The notes under the pieces are model-generated. The model did no database searches, was not told the DNA's origin, and was given only the letters and a program-made list of their open reading frames with translations. Positions 41,273 through 51,584 of a stretch of DNA of 64,000 nucleotides are shown here, in pieces. Origin of the DNA: Pseudooceanicola marinus (GTDB lineage: Bacteria; Pseudomonadota; Alphaproteobacteria; Rhodobacterales; Rhodobacteraceae); assembly GCF_002786295.1 (NCBI RefSeq), contig NZ_PGTC01000008.1, forward strand, positions 89,873 through 153,872, given 5' to 3'. The position numbers were made by a program, and so were the translations under genes. Within the stretch, counting starts at the first letter, position 1. Each line of letters opens with the position of its first letter.

Positions 41273-41731
41273 ATGAAACTCAGCACCAAGGGACGTTACG
41301 CCATGGTCGCGCTGGCCGATATCGCGCTGCAGCCGGATGGCAGCCTGGTGGCGCTTGGCGATATTTCCAAACGGCAATCGGTGTCGCTGCCCTACCTGGA
41401 ACAGCTCTTCGTGAAGCTGCGCCGCGCGGGCCTCGTGGCCTCCGTGCGGGGGCCGGGCGGCGGCTACAAGCTGGCGCGTCCGGCGACGGAGATCCGTGTC
41501 GTCGATGTCCTCGCCGCAGTCGATGAGACGGTCAGCGCCATGCACAAGGGCGCGGGCGTCTCCGGCGGTCTGTCGGGGTCGCGGGCGCAGTCGGTGACGA
41601 ACCGCCTTTGGGAAGGGCTGTCGGCCCATGTCTACGTCTTCCTGCACCAGACGACCCTTGGCGACGTGGTGAAGAACGAGCTGGCCCCGTGCCCGGCGGT
41701 GCCGAACCTCTTCGAAGTGGTGGACGAGTGA
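41273..41731 (+). CDS. iscR: Rrf2-family regulator IscR (Rhodobacterales type)
   Basis: The 152-residue protein has the Rrf2 winged helix: MKLSTKGRYAMVALADIALQ, SVSLPYLEQLFVKLRRAGLV, RGPGGGYKLARP. It heads the suf operon and should regulate it in response to Fe-S status. The three cysteines that bind the [2Fe-2S] cluster in E. coli IscR (positions 92/98/104) are missing; the sequence there is HKGAGVSGGLSGSRAQS and the only cysteine is Cys140 (ELAPCPAVPN). A single-Cys IscR that still binds a cluster is known from Rhodobacter sphaeroides, so function is plausible. GGGAGA precedes the ATG. Confidence 0.92.
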   Translation: MKLSTKGRYAMVALADIALQPDGSLVALGDISKRQSVSLPYLEQLFVKLRRAGLVASVRGPGGGYKLARPATEIRVVDVLAAVDETVSAMHKGAGVSGGLSGSRAQSVTNRLWEGLSAHVYVFLHQTTLGDVVKNELAPCPAVPNLFEVVDE

Positions 41732-41783
41732 TCCTGCGTCTCGCATATCCCTTGGCCGGTCTGCGGACCGGGGCAGGTGCCGC

Positions 41784-42842
41784 ATGAGCCGCGTCTACCT
41801 GGACCATAACGCCACGACGCCCCTGCGTGCGGAGGCGCGCGCCGCGATGATCGCGGCCATGGAGGTGACGGGCAACCCGTCCTCGGTCCATGCCGAGGGG
41901 CGTGCGGCCAAGGCGCTGGTCGAGCGTGCGCGAGCGCAGCTCGCCGCTGCCCTTGGGGCGGAAGGCGCCGATATCGTCTTCGTCTCCGGCGCCACCGAGG
42001 GGGCGGCGCTGGCGATGGCGGGGCGCGGGTTGCGCGCCGCCGACATCGAACATGACGCCGTGCGGGCCTGGGGCACCGGCGATCCTTTGCCTGTCGATCA
42101 CGACGGCCGGGTCACGGTCGCGGATCCGTCTCAAAGCGCGCTGCAGTTGGCCAACAGCGAAACGGGCGTGATCCAGAGACTTCCCGAAGGGCTGGCAGTC
42201 AGCGACCTGACCCAGGCTTTCGGCAAGCTGCCCATTGCCTTCAACTGGCTGAATTGCCACATGGCCCTTGTAAGCGCCCATAAGCTGGGTGGCCCGAAGG
42301 GCATCGGCGCGTTGGTGATGCGGCGCGGCACCGATCTGCCGGCGCAGCTGAAGGGCGGCGGGCAGGAAATGGGCCGCCGTGCGGGCACCGAGAACGTGAT
42401 CGGCATCGCGGGCTTCGGCGCCGCCGCTGAGGCCGCGGCGCGCGACCTGGAGGCCGGCACCTGGGACCGCGTGCGCGTCCTGCGGGACGGGCTGGAGGCG
42501 CTGCTGCGCGACGGGCTTCAGGCCATGGGGCTGGAGGCCGAGATTGCCGGGGCAGGGGCCGAGCGCCTGCCCAACACCACCTGCCTGGTGACGCCCGGAT
42601 GGAAGGGCGAGACCCAGGTGATGCAGATGGACCTGGCCGGGTTCGCCGTCAGCGCGGGATCGGCCTGTTCCAGCGGCAAGGTCCGAGCCAGCCAGGTGCT
42701 GCGCGCCATGGGCTACGCCGAGGACGAGGCCATGGGCGCCCTGCGTGTCAGCCTAGGCCCCGAGACGACCGAGGAAGAGATCACGCGTTTCGCCACGGCA
42801 TGGCTGACGCAGAGAGAGAAACGGCGCGCCAGGGCAGCGTGA
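41784..42842 (+). CDS. Cysteine desulfurase, IscS/NifS-like
   Basis: The 352-residue PLP enzyme takes sulfur from cysteine. The N-terminus VYLDHNATTPLRAEARAAM, the PLP lysine in LVSAHKLGGPKG (Lys167) and the persulfide cysteine in SAGSACSSGKV (Cys295) are present. It is shorter than IscS (about 400) because several loops are reduced, which is typical of the desulfurase behind iscR in roseobacters. A second desulfurase, SufS, lies at the end of the operon, so the two may serve different acceptors. Confidence 0.92.
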   Translation: MSRVYLDHNATTPLRAEARAAMIAAMEVTGNPSSVHAEGRAAKALVERARAQLAAALGAEGADIVFVSGATEGAALAMAGRGLRAADIEHDAVRAWGTGDPLPVDHDGRVTVADPSQSALQLANSETGVIQRLPEGLAVSDLTQAFGKLPIAFNWLNCHMALVSAHKLGGPKGIGALVMRRGTDLPAQLKGGGQEMGRRAGTENVIGIAGFGAAAEAAARDLEAGTWDRVRVLRDGLEALLRDGLQAMGLEAEIAGAGAERLPNTTCLVTPGWKGETQVMQMDLAGFAVSAGSACSSGKVRASQVLRAMGYAEDEAMGALRVSLGPETTEEEITRFATAWLTQREKRRARAA

Positions 42843-42947
42843 CACGCCCAGAGCCTGCGCCCCCGAGGATGCCCCGGACCATGACCCCCGGGCCTCCATT
42901 CCTGAAGACACGAGAACAAGCCGCGACAAGCCGGACAGGATGAGATC

Positions 42948-44477
42948 ATGAGTAAGATGGATACCCCCGAAGTGAAGGAAGGCGTGGATCAGGAAACGGT
43001 CGACGCCGTCGCCAAGATCAACACCTACAAATACGGCTGGGAGACCGATATCGAGATGGACTACGCCCCCCTGGGCCTGTCCGAAGATATCGTCCGCCTG
43101 ATCTCCACAAAGAACCACGAGCCCGAGTGGATGACCGAATGGCGCCTGGCCGCCTATCGCCGCTGGCTGGAGAAGGAAGAGCCCGACTGGGCGATGGTCG
43201 AATACCCCAAGATCGACTTCCAGAACCAGTACTACTATGCCCGCCCGAAGAGCATGGAAGAGAAGCCGAAGTCCCTGGATGAGGTGGACCCCAAGCTGCT
43301 GGAAACCTACCAGAAGTTGGGCATCCCGCTGAAGGAGCAGATGATCCTGGCGGGCGTCGAGGGCGCCGAGGAAATCAAGGATGAGGCCGCCCCGGAACGC
43401 AAGGTCGCCGTGGATGCGGTCTTCGATAGCGTCTCCGTCGGCACCACCTTCCAGGCGGAGCTGAAGAAGGCAGGCGTCATCTTCTGCTCGATCTCCGAGG
43501 CGATCCGCGAACACCCCGAGCTGGTGAAGAAATACCTCGGGTCTGTCGTGCCGGTCTCTGACAACTTCTATGCCACGCTGAACTCGGCCGTCTTCTCCGA
43601 CGGCTCCTTCGTCTACGTGCCGCCGGGCGTCCGCTGCCCGATGGAGCTGTCGACCTATTTCCGTATCAACGCGGAGAACACCGGCCAGTTCGAGCGCACG
43701 CTGATCATCGCCGACAAGGGGTCCTACGTCTCCTACCTCGAAGGCTGCACCGCACCGCAGCGCGACACCGCGCAGCTGCACGCGGCCGTGGTCGAGATCA
43801 TCGTCGAGGAAGACGCCGAGGTGAAATACTCCACGGTGCAGAACTGGTTCCCGGGCGACGACGAGGGCAAGGGCGGCATCTACAACTTCGTCACCAAGCG
43901 TGCCGATTGCCGTGGCGACCGGGCGAAGATCATGTGGACCCAGGTGGAAACCGGCTCTGCCGTGACCTGGAAATACCCGTCGTGCATCCTGCGCGGCGAG
44001 GAAAGCCAGGGCGAGTTCTACTCGATTGCCATCACCAACAACTACCAGCAGGCCGATACCGGCACCAAGATGCTGCACCTGGGCAAGAACACCCGCTCGC
44101 GCATCGTGTCCAAGGGGATCTCCGCCGGCAAGGCGCAGAACACCTACCGTGGCCAGGTCGCCATGCATCCCAAGGCCACCAACAGCCGCAACTACACCCA
44201 GTGCGACAGCCTGCTGATCGGATCCGAATGCGGGGCCCACACGGTTCCCTATATCGAGGTGAAGAACAATTCGTCCCGGGTGGAGCATGAGGCGACCACC
44301 TCCAAGGTGGACGACGACCAGATGTTCTACTGCCAGTCGCGCGGCATGGACGAGGAAGAAGCGGTGGCGCTGATCGTCAACGGCTTCTGCAAGGACGTGC
44401 TGCAGGCCCTGCCGATGGAATTCGCCATGGAAGCGCAGCAGCTGGTGGCGATCAGCCTGGAAGGCTCGGTCGGCTGA
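42948..44477 (+). CDS. sufB: Fe-S cluster assembly scaffold SufB
   Basis: The 509-residue protein is a full-length Suf[73 protein letters not shown] (conserved Cys), [20 protein letters not shown] and [20 protein letters not shown] with [12 protein letters not shown]. It forms the SufBC2D scaffold on which Fe-S clusters are built in the cytosol. Its stop overlaps the next ATG by one base (TGATG), which ties the passenger genes into the same transcript. Confidence 0.97.
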   Translation: MSKMDTPEVKEGVDQETVDAVAKINTYKYGWETDIEMDYAPLGLSEDIVRLISTKNHEPEWMTEWRLAAYRRWLEKEEPDWAMVEYPKIDFQNQYYYARPKSMEEKPKSLDEVDPKLLETYQKLGIPLKEQMILAGVEGAEEIKDEAAPERKVAVDAVFDSVSVGTTFQAELKKAGVIFCSISEAIREHPELVKKYLGSVVPVSDNFYATLNSAVFSDGSFVYVPPGVRCPMELSTYFRINAENTGQFERTLIIADKGSYVSYLEGCTAPQRDTAQLHAAVVEIIVEEDAEVKYSTVQNWFPGDDEGKGGIYNFVTKRADCRGDRAKIMWTQVETGSAVTWKYPSCILRGEESQGEFYSIAITNNYQQADTGTKMLHLGKNTRSRIVSKGISAGKAQNTYRGQVAMHPKATNSRNYTQCDSLLIGSECGAHTVPYIEVKNNSSRVEHEATTSKVDDDQMFYCQSRGMDEEEAVALIVNGFCKDVLQALPMEFAMEAQQLVAISLEGSVG

Positions 44478-45280
44478 TGAGCGAGCCGGTGAAGCTCTAC
44501 TGGTGGGCGGGCAAGCCGAATTTCGGCGATGCCATCTCGCGCGCCATCGTGGCCCATGTGTCGGGCCGCGAGGTCGCCTGGGCGAAGCCCGGCGCCGTGG
44601 ATGTCTTCGCCATCGGCTCGATCATGCATGTGGTACGGCGCGGCAACAAGGATCCGCGTGATGGCGCCCGGCCCGTGGTCTGGGGCTCCGGCTGCATGAA
44701 GCCGGTGAACACCGACTTCGTTGCCAACGTCGATTTCGCCCTGGTCCGTGGCCCGATCACCGAGAGCCTTCTGGGCATCGAGGTGCCGGGCTACGGCGAT
44801 CCCGGCCTGCTGATGGCCGAGATCCTGGGCGAGGTGCCGCGCGGCGATCGCATCGGGCTGATCCCGCATTACGCGCAAATGGGCGACCCGGCCTTCCGCG
44901 CCATGGTCGAGGCCCATCCGGTGCTCGACCTGATCGACGTGCGGGGCGACGCCCTGGAGGTCTGCCGCCAGATCGCCGGCTGCGCCCATGTGGTCAGCTC
45001 GTCCCTGCATGGGCTGATCGTGGCCGACAGTTTCGGGGTGCCCAACACCTGGCTGTCGCCGGAGGGCATCCACGCCGCGCCGAAGCTGAAGTTCCTGGAT
45101 TATGCCGCAGGCATCGAACGGGCGCTGCCGCGTCCGCTGGCGCTGGCGGATCTGCCGGGACGGCTGGCGTCGCTGCCTCAGGGCGATCTGCCCTATGCCG
45201 AGGGCGTGGCGCGGTCGAAAGCGGATCTGCGGGCCTCTTTCCCGGCCCGGCTGACAGCAAGCGAGGAGGTGACGCAATGA
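44477..45280 (+). CDS. Polysaccharide pyruvyltransferase-like protein inside the suf operon
   Basis: The 267-residue protein matches the WcaK/AmsJ-type pyruvyltransferase fold: [20 protein letters not shown] at the start, [32 protein letters not shown] with [19 protein letters not shown], and [20 protein letters not shown]. Family members add ketal pyruvate to exopolysaccharide sugars; nothing links them to Fe-S assembly. Its start overlaps the sufB stop and its stop overlaps the next gene (ATGA), so expression is coupled. It is complete and keeps the motifs, so it is probably functional. Confidence 0.85.
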   Translation: MSEPVKLYWWAGKPNFGDAISRAIVAHVSGREVAWAKPGAVDVFAIGSIMHVVRRGNKDPRDGARPVVWGSGCMKPVNTDFVANVDFALVRGPITESLLGIEVPGYGDPGLLMAEILGEVPRGDRIGLIPHYAQMGDPAFRAMVEAHPVLDLIDVRGDALEVCRQIAGCAHVVSSSLHGLIVADSFGVPNTWLSPEGIHAAPKLKFLDYAAGIERALPRPLALADLPGRLASLPQGDLPYAEGVARSKADLRASFPARLTASEEVTQ

Positions 45281-45591
45281 TCGTCACGACGACGAATTCC
45301 ATCGAGGGCCGCCGGATCACCGACTACCGGGGCGTGGTGGTGGGCGAGGCCATCATGGGCGCGAACATCGTCCGTGATTTTTTCGCCAATATCACCGACG
45401 TCATCGGGGGCCGTTCCGGCGCCTATGAAACCAAGCTGCAGGATGCCCGCGACATCGCCATGCGCGAGATCGAGGGCCGTGCCGCGGCCCTGGGCGCCAA
45501 TGCGGTGGTCGGTGTCGACCTAGACTACGAAGTGGTGGGCGACAGCATGCTGATGGTCTCGGTTTCCGGCACTGCCGTGGTGGTGGAGTGA
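45277..45591 (+). CDS. YbjQ/UPF0145 family protein
   Basis: The 104-residue protein ([58 protein letters not shown]) matches the YbjQ/UPF0145 'heavy-metal-binding domain' family, small pentameric proteins of unknown function. No Cys or His cluster is visible, so metal binding is not evident. It overlaps the preceding gene by 4 bp (ATGA). Confidence 0.88.
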   Translation: MIVTTTNSIEGRRITDYRGVVVGEAIMGANIVRDFFANITDVIGGRSGAYETKLQDARDIAMREIEGRAAALGANAVVGVDLDYEVVGDSMLMVSVSGTAVVVE

Positions 45592-45592
45592 C

Positions 45593-46198
45593 GTGAGCGA
45601 CCTGTCGCCCTCCGACGCGCCGATGACGCGCCCCGAGTTGACCTTCCCCGAGGCGGAGGCCGAGGCCGTGCGCCTGGCCTACGGCGAGGCGGAGGTGATC
45701 CTGGAATACGGATCGGGCGGCTCTACGGTGCTGGCGGGCGACCTGGGCAAGCGGGTGACTAGCGTGGAAAGCGATGGCGCCTGGGCGCAGATGATGCGCG
45801 ACTGGTTCGCCGACAACCCGCCGAAGGGCGCGGTGGAGGTGATCCATGCCGACATCGGGCGGACCAAGGAATGGGGCCACCCGAAGGATGACAGGGGCTG
45901 GCGGCGCTACGCCGCCTATCCCCTGGCGGTCTGGGAGCGGAGCGAGATGCCGCACCCCGACCTGGTGCTGGTGGATGGGCGGTTCCGCATGGGCTGCGTG
46001 CTGGCGACCGCCTTTCACATCTCGCGTCCGGTGACCCTGCTGCTGGACGACTATAAGCACCGCGAGCAATACCACGAGATCGAGGATTTCGTGGGCCAGC
46101 CAACCCTGATCGGCCGTCTGGCCGTGTTCGACATAAACCCCATGCCGGTCCCCGCGACCCGGCTTCTGGATGTGATACGGATGATGACGCAGCCCTGA
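45593..46198 (+). CDS. Class I SAM-dependent methyltransferase-like protein
   Basis: The 201-residue protein shows a Rossmann methyltransferase pattern: ILEYGSGGSTVLAGDLGKRV (motif I near 36), TSVESDGAWAQMM (acidic ribose-binding residue), AVEVIHADIG, and PDLVLVDGRFRMGCVLATA with VTLLLDDYK near 150. It resembles sugar or macrocin-type methyltransferase-like proteins without a clear substrate. The start is GTG, 1 bp after the YbjQ stop. With the pyruvyltransferase gene it suggests glycan modification, but it sits inside the Fe-S operon. Confidence 0.75.
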   Translation: MSDLSPSDAPMTRPELTFPEAEAEAVRLAYGEAEVILEYGSGGSTVLAGDLGKRVTSVESDGAWAQMMRDWFADNPPKGAVEVIHADIGRTKEWGHPKDDRGWRRYAAYPLAVWERSEMPHPDLVLVDGRFRMGCVLATAFHISRPVTLLLDDYKHREQYHEIEDFVGQPTLIGRLAVFDINPMPVPATRLLDVIRMMTQP

Positions 46199-46224
46199 TG
46201 TGTTGCGTGAGGAAAGGTAATAAA

Positions 46225-46979
<755 letters not shown>

Positions 46980-46980
<1 letters not shown>

Positions 46981-48293
46981 TGACGGCGATCCTGTCGGAA
47001 ACCATCAAGACGAAGCCCTCGGCGCGCCGCGATGAAGAGACCGCCGCGCGCCTGGCGGTGATGTCCGCCGGCGCCACCGAAGGCTGGAGCGTCGCCAACC
47101 GCGAGGCCGCGCTGGAGCGGGTGAAATCCATGGGCCTGCCGCAACCGCGCGACGAATACTGGCGCTGGACCCGCCCGGCGAGCCTGATCGCGCCCGAGGC
47201 CCCCACGGCCTCGGTCTTCGACCCGGCGGAAACGCCGATCTTCGACGCGGTGGACCGGGTGAAGGTCGTCTTCATCGACGGTGTCTTCTCCGCCGAGGAA
47301 AGTGACCCGCTGGAACTGGCCGGTGTCTCGATCGAGCGTCTGGTGGAGGCGACCAGCGACATCCACTGGGCGTCCGAGCTCTACGGCAAGCTGGAGGCCC
47401 GCGGGCAGAGCCCGGTGGAGCGTCCGCTGGCCGCCCTGAACACCTGGGCCGCCACCGACGGCCTGCTGATCCGCGTGACGGGCAAGGCCGAGAAGCCGAT
47501 CAGCCTGATCTACAAGCATGCCTCCGAGACCTCGGACGCGACGCTGCACCACGTGATCAAGCTGGAAGAGGGCGCCGAGCTGACCCTGCTGGAGAACGGC
47601 CCCGCCGCCGCGCGCTTCAACAAGGTGATGGAGGTGGACGTGGCCGACGAGGCGCGGTTCCACCATGTCCGGGCCCAGGGCCGCGACCATGAACGCCGTG
47701 CCGCCACCCACATCTTTGCCCGTCTGGGTCGGGAGAGCCTGTTCAAGAGCTTCACCCTGACCGCCAACGGCGTGATGACCCGCAACGAGGCGGTGATCGA
47801 ATTGCTGGGCGACGACGCCATGGCCCACGTGGCCGGCGCCTGCATGGGCGACGGTGATTTTCACCACGACGACACCGTCTTCGTCACCCATGACGCGCTG
47901 AACTGCGAAAGCCGCCAGGTGTTCAAGAAGGTGCTGAAGAACGGCGCCCAGGGCATCTTCCAGGGCAAGATCCTGGTGAAGGATGGCGCGCAGAAGACCG
48001 ACGGCTACCAGATCAGCCAGTCCCTGCTGCTGGATGGTGACAGCACCTTCCTCGCCAAGCCGGAGCTGGAGATCTACGCCGACGACGTGGCCTGTTCGCA
48101 CGGCTCGACCTCCGGCGCGATGGACGAGGAGGCGCTCTTCTACCTGCGCTCGCGCGGGGTGCCGATGGCGGAGGCGCAGAACCTGATGGTCATCGCCTTC
48201 ATCGCCGAGGCGCTGGACGAGATCGAGGACGAAGGCCTGCGGGCCGAGTTGCTCGACCGGCTGACCGGCTGGCTGGATCGTCGTCGCGGCTGA
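46980..48293 (+). CDS. sufD: Fe-S assembly protein SufD
   Basis: The 437-residue protein has the SufB/D beta-helix: RDEYWRWTRPASLI near 55, TFVTHDALNCESRQVFKKVL near 305, GIFQGKILVKDGAQKTDGYQ, EIYADDVACSHGSTSGAMDE near 360 with the conserved His, and ALFYLRSRGVPMAEAQNLMV. It is the SufB partner in the scaffold and helps bring in iron. Both ends overlap neighbouring genes by one base. Confidence 0.96.
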
Positions 48294-48787
48294 TGTCGCT
48301 GGTGGCCAATATCGCTGCCAGCTATCGCCGGCCCGGCGACGTGCTGGGCCGGATGCTGGCGGAGGGTGCGCGGGAGGACCGCGCGCTGGCGCTTTGCATG
48401 GGCGGCTGCATCGCGATGTTCGTGGCCCAGTGGCCGCGCCTGTCACGAGAGGCCTACCTGAGCGGGGACGACCTTCAGATGCTTCTGGGCGGGTCGCTCC
48501 TGGGGGTGGTGTTCATCCTGCCGCTGGCGCTGTATCTGCTGGCCGGGCTGAGCCATCTGCTGTGCCGTCTGCTGGGCGGGCAGGGGACAGGCTTCGGCGC
48601 GCGGCTGGCGCTTTTCTGGGCGCTGGTGGCGGCGACGCCGCTGATGCTGCTGCATGGTCTGGTGGCCGGCTTCATCGGGCCTGGCGCGGCGAAGGGCCTC
48701 ATCGGCCTGGCCTGGATCGTGGGCTTTGGATGGATCTGGATCGCCGGGCTGCGGCGGGCCGAGTTTGGAGCCGGGACGGGCGCATGA
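48293..48787 (+). CDS. YIP1-like membrane protein (first of a pair)
   Basis: The 164-residue protein has about four or five hydrophobic helices (ALALCMGGCIAMFVAQW, LLGGSLLGVVFILPLALYLL, LALFWALVAATPLMLLHGLV, LIGLAWIVGFGWIWIAGL). The layout fits small YIP1-family-like bacterial membrane proteins of unknown function. It starts on the sufD stop (TGATG), so it is coupled to the suf operon. Confidence 0.75.
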   Translation: MSLVANIAASYRRPGDVLGRMLAEGAREDRALALCMGGCIAMFVAQWPRLSREAYLSGDDLQMLLGGSLLGVVFILPLALYLLAGLSHLLCRLLGGQGTGFGARLALFWALVAATPLMLLHGLVAGFIGPGAAKGLIGLAWIVGFGWIWIAGLRRAEFGAGTGA

Positions 48788-49338
48788 TGAAAGACTGGCT
48801 GGAGCTGATGCGGATCAGCGTGATCGACCCGCGACGCGGCGCGGCGGAACTGATGGCGTCTCCCTGGCCGGAGGCCGCGACGCCCGTGCTGCTGGCGCTG
48901 GTGGCGGTTCTGAACGGCATCCTCTACACCCTGATCCTGCCGCCGGGCATGGTATTCTCGCCGATCGCCATGGCGGTTGTCGCGGGGGGCATCATCTGGC
49001 TCAGCGCCTGGCTGCTGACGAAGGTGGGGCAGTACATGGGCGGAGGCGGCACGCTGCCGGCGCTGCTGCGCATGGTGCTGTTTCTGCAGGTGATCCGGAT
49101 CTTCGCGCAGGTGGCTCTGCTGGTGCTCAGCGTGCTGGTGCCGCCGATCGCGGCCATCGTCAGCCTGGCGGCCGGGATCTGGGGCATCTTCATGATGGTC
49201 TACTTCCTGACCGAGGCGCATGGCTTCGACAATCGCCTGAAGGCGCTTGGCACACTGGGCGTCGTCTTCGTCGCCACCATCGTGGCCGCGTCGGTGCTGC
49301 TGTCCCTGGTGGGCGGCGCGGCACTGACCGAGATCTAG
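48784..49338 (+). CDS. YIP1-family membrane protein (second of a pair)
   Basis: The 184-residue protein has a short cytosolic N-terminus (MMKDWLELMRISVIDPRRGA) and about five helices (PVLLALVAVLNGILYTLILP, IAMAVVAGGIIWLSAWLLTK, FAQVALLVLSVLVPPIAAIV, GVVFVATIVAASVLLSLVGG). RISVIDPRRGAAELM is the typical YIP1 start 'P.. ' region seen in proteobacterial homologues. It overlaps its partner by 4 bp. Function unknown; coupled to sufD and followed by sufS after about 136 bp. Confidence 0.8.
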   Translation: MMKDWLELMRISVIDPRRGAAELMASPWPEAATPVLLALVAVLNGILYTLILPPGMVFSPIAMAVVAGGIIWLSAWLLTKVGQYMGGGGTLPALLRMVLFLQVIRIFAQVALLVLSVLVPPIAAIVSLAAGIWGIFMMVYFLTEAHGFDNRLKALGTLGVVFVATIVAASVLLSLVGGAALTEI

Positions 49339-49474
49339 GCCCTGACGGGGCCGAACAGATAGCCCCCGCGCCGGCCCTCGGGCCGGGGGGGGAACCCCGG
49401 ACGCCCGCAAGGGGCTTCCGGATCGCTGACCAGAGATGACCACAGGGCCGCAGGGCTGGCCCGGAGGACCGACT

Positions 49475-50695
49475 ATGTATGACGTGAACGCGATCCGCGC
49501 CGATTTTCCCATCCTCTCGCGAGAGGTGAACGGCAAGCCGCTGGTCTATCTCGACAACGGCGCCTCGGCGCAGAAGCCGAGGGCGGTGATCGACGCGGTG
49601 ACGCGCGGCTATGCCGAGGAATATGCCAACGTCCACCGTGGGCTGCACTATCTGTCGAACCTGGCGACCGACAAATATGAGGCCGTGCGGGGCAAGATCC
49701 AGCGCTTCCTCAATGCTGCCCATGAGGACGAGATCGTCTTCAACACCGGCACCACCGAAGGCATCAACCTTGTCTCCTACGGCTGGGCCGCGCCGCGCCT
49801 TCAGGCGGGCGACGAGATCGTGCTTTCGGTGATGGAACACCACGCCAATGTCGTGCCCTGGCATTTCCTGCGCGAACGCCAGGGGGTCGTGCTGAAGTGG
49901 GTGGAACCGGAGGCCGACGGGTCCCTGGATCCGCAGAAGGTCATCGACGCCATGGGCCCGAAGACCAAGCTGGTGGCCATGACCCATATGTCCAACGTGC
50001 TGGGCACCGTGGTCGACGTGGCCGCGATCTGCGCCGCGGCGCGGGCGCGCGGCATCGCCACGCTGATCGACGGCAGCCAGTCCGCCGTGCACATGCCCGT
50101 GGACGTCCAGGCCATCGGCTGCGATTTCTTCGCCATCACGGGGCACAAGCTCTATGGCCCCTCTGCCTCAGGCGCGATCTATATCCGCAAGGAACGCCAG
50201 GCGGAGATGCGTCCCTTCATGGGTGGTGGCGACATGATCAAGGAAGTGACCCGCGACGGCGTCTGCTATGCCGACGGTCCGATGAAGTTCGAGGCGGGCA
50301 CGCCGGGCATCGTCCAGACCATCGGCCTGGGCGTCGCGCTGGACTACATGATGGACGTCGGCATGGAGGCAATCGCCGCCCATGAGGCCGACCTTGCCGA
50401 CTATGCCAGCGAACGCCTGCACGGGCTGAACTGGCTGAATGTGCAGGGGCGGGCGCCGGGCAAGGGGGCGATCTTCTCCTTCACGCTGGACGGCGCGGCC
50501 CATGCCCATGACATTTCCACCATCCTCGACAAGAAGGGCGTGGCGGTGCGCGCCGGCCACCACTGTGCCGGCCCGCTGATGGAGCACCTTGGCGTGACCG
50601 CCACCTGCCGGGCGAGCTTTGCCATGTACAATACCCGCGACGAGGTGGATGTGCTGATCGAGGCCCTGGAGCTGGCCCACGATCTCTTCGCCTGA
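49475..50695 (+). CDS. sufS: Cysteine desulfurase SufS
   Basis: The 406-residue PLP enzyme has VYLDNGASAQKPRAVIDAV near 25, NTGTTEGINLVSYGW near 88, the PLP lysine in ITGHKLYGPSASGA (Lys225) and the active cysteine in RAGHHCAGPLMEHLGV (Cys364). SufS supplies persulfide sulfur to SufBCD, normally through SufE or SufU. Neither of those, nor SufA or SufT, is in the window. ATG 49475 with GGAGGACC is the start; the frame is open to 49436. A terminator follows. Confidence 0.96.
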   Translation: MYDVNAIRADFPILSREVNGKPLVYLDNGASAQKPRAVIDAVTRGYAEEYANVHRGLHYLSNLATDKYEAVRGKIQRFLNAAHEDEIVFNTGTTEGINLVSYGWAAPRLQAGDEIVLSVMEHHANVVPWHFLRERQGVVLKWVEPEADGSLDPQKVIDAMGPKTKLVAMTHMSNVLGTVVDVAAICAAARARGIATLIDGSQSAVHMPVDVQAIGCDFFAITGHKLYGPSASGAIYIRKERQAEMRPFMGGGDMIKEVTRDGVCYADGPMKFEAGTPGIVQTIGLGVALDYMMDVGMEAIAAHEADLADYASERLHGLNWLNVQGRAPGKGAIFSFTLDGAAHAHDISTILDKKGVAVRAGHHCAGPLMEHLGVTATCRASFAMYNTRDEVDVLIEALELAHDLFA

Positions 50696-50775
50696 GGCGG
50701 CGCGCCATTCCGGCGGCGGCCGCGGTTGAACGGGCCGGACTGCCTTCGGCGAGAGTGTTTTCGGCCAACGTATGG

Positions 50776-50813
50776 GGGAGGGCGTCGGGTCTCTTGACCC
50801 GGCGCCCCTTTCC
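50776..50813. terminator. Strong terminator after sufS
   Basis: GGGCGTCGGGTC (50780-50791) pairs with GACCCGGCGCCC (50796-50807), one G-U pair, loop TCTT, followed by CCTTTCC. It also lies at the 3' side of the convergent GNAT gene. Confidence 0.75.
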
Positions 50814-50822
50814 GGCTCGGGG

Positions 50823-51365
50823 TCAGCCCATGCCGGCGCCCTCTGCCGTGCCCTGCGGCGTGCCGAAATGACGATAGACCAGGTCCGCCGGATCCGGGCG
50901 TGATGCGGCCGCGTCCTGAACCGCCCCCAGGCGTTCGGCAAGGCGGCGGGAGCGGTGGTTCCCGGGATCCACATAGCTGACCAGTGTTGGCAAGCGCCGC
51001 GTCTCGCGGGCCCAGTTTTGCAGGGTGCTGGCAGCCTCAAACGCCAGTCCGCGCCCCTCGGCCGCGGGGTAGAGCAGCCATCCCAGCTCCCATTCCGGAA
51101 AGAGCGGCCCGCCGTTGATGGCGACCTGGCCGAGGGCCCGGCCGGTCGTGCGGTCCTCGATCATCAGGGCGCCGCAGCCCAGCAGGTCCCATTGCGCGTG
51201 ATCGGCGCAGAACATCCCCCAGGCGCGCGGCTGATCGAAAGGGCCGCCCATGAACTGCGCGCGCTCGGACATCATCAGGGCCGCGTAGTCTGGCCAATCG
51301 GCATGGGTCATCGCGCGCAGGCGCAGGCGGGGCGTGGTCAGTTGCGGAATCTCCGGGTGGGGCAT
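50823..51365 (-). CDS. GNAT-family N-acetyltransferase (RimJ/RimL-like)
   Basis: The 180-residue protein fits the RimJ/RimL GNAT subfamily: TTPRLRLRAMTHADWPDYAA near 10, MMSERAQFMGGPFDQPRAWG, WELGWLLYPAAEGRGLAFEA near 90 (acetyl-CoA region) and SYVDPGNHRSRRLAERLGA near 128. Such proteins acetylate N-termini, aminoglycosides or small amines; the substrate here is unknown. GGAGAG precedes the ATG. It is divergent from the DsyB-like gene; the 219-bp gap (51366-51584) holds both promoters. Confidence 0.88.
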   Translation of the reverse strand: MPHPEIPQLTTPRLRLRAMTHADWPDYAALMMSERAQFMGGPFDQPRAWGMFCADHAQWDLLGCGALMIEDRTTGRALGQVAINGGPLFPEWELGWLLYPAAEGRGLAFEAASTLQNWARETRRLPTLVSYVDPGNHRSRRLAERLGAVQDAAASRPDPADLVYRHFGTPQGTAEGAGMG

Positions 51366-51584
51366 CACGTCTCTCCTGATCGGGCGGGGCACATCGGCCC
51401 CGGCTGCTAGGGCGTTCATATGACACGAAAATGACAAAAGCGCCCGGGAAACGCCGATCGACCGGCCAGTTGCATGGCTCTTGGGCGCTTACGACCCGAA
51501 ATGTGTCGCTTTTCGCCCTCATGGGTTTCACTCAGCAACTGAGGCGTTAGGGTGCAGCCACCGAAACAAGACTAGGAGAGCCAC

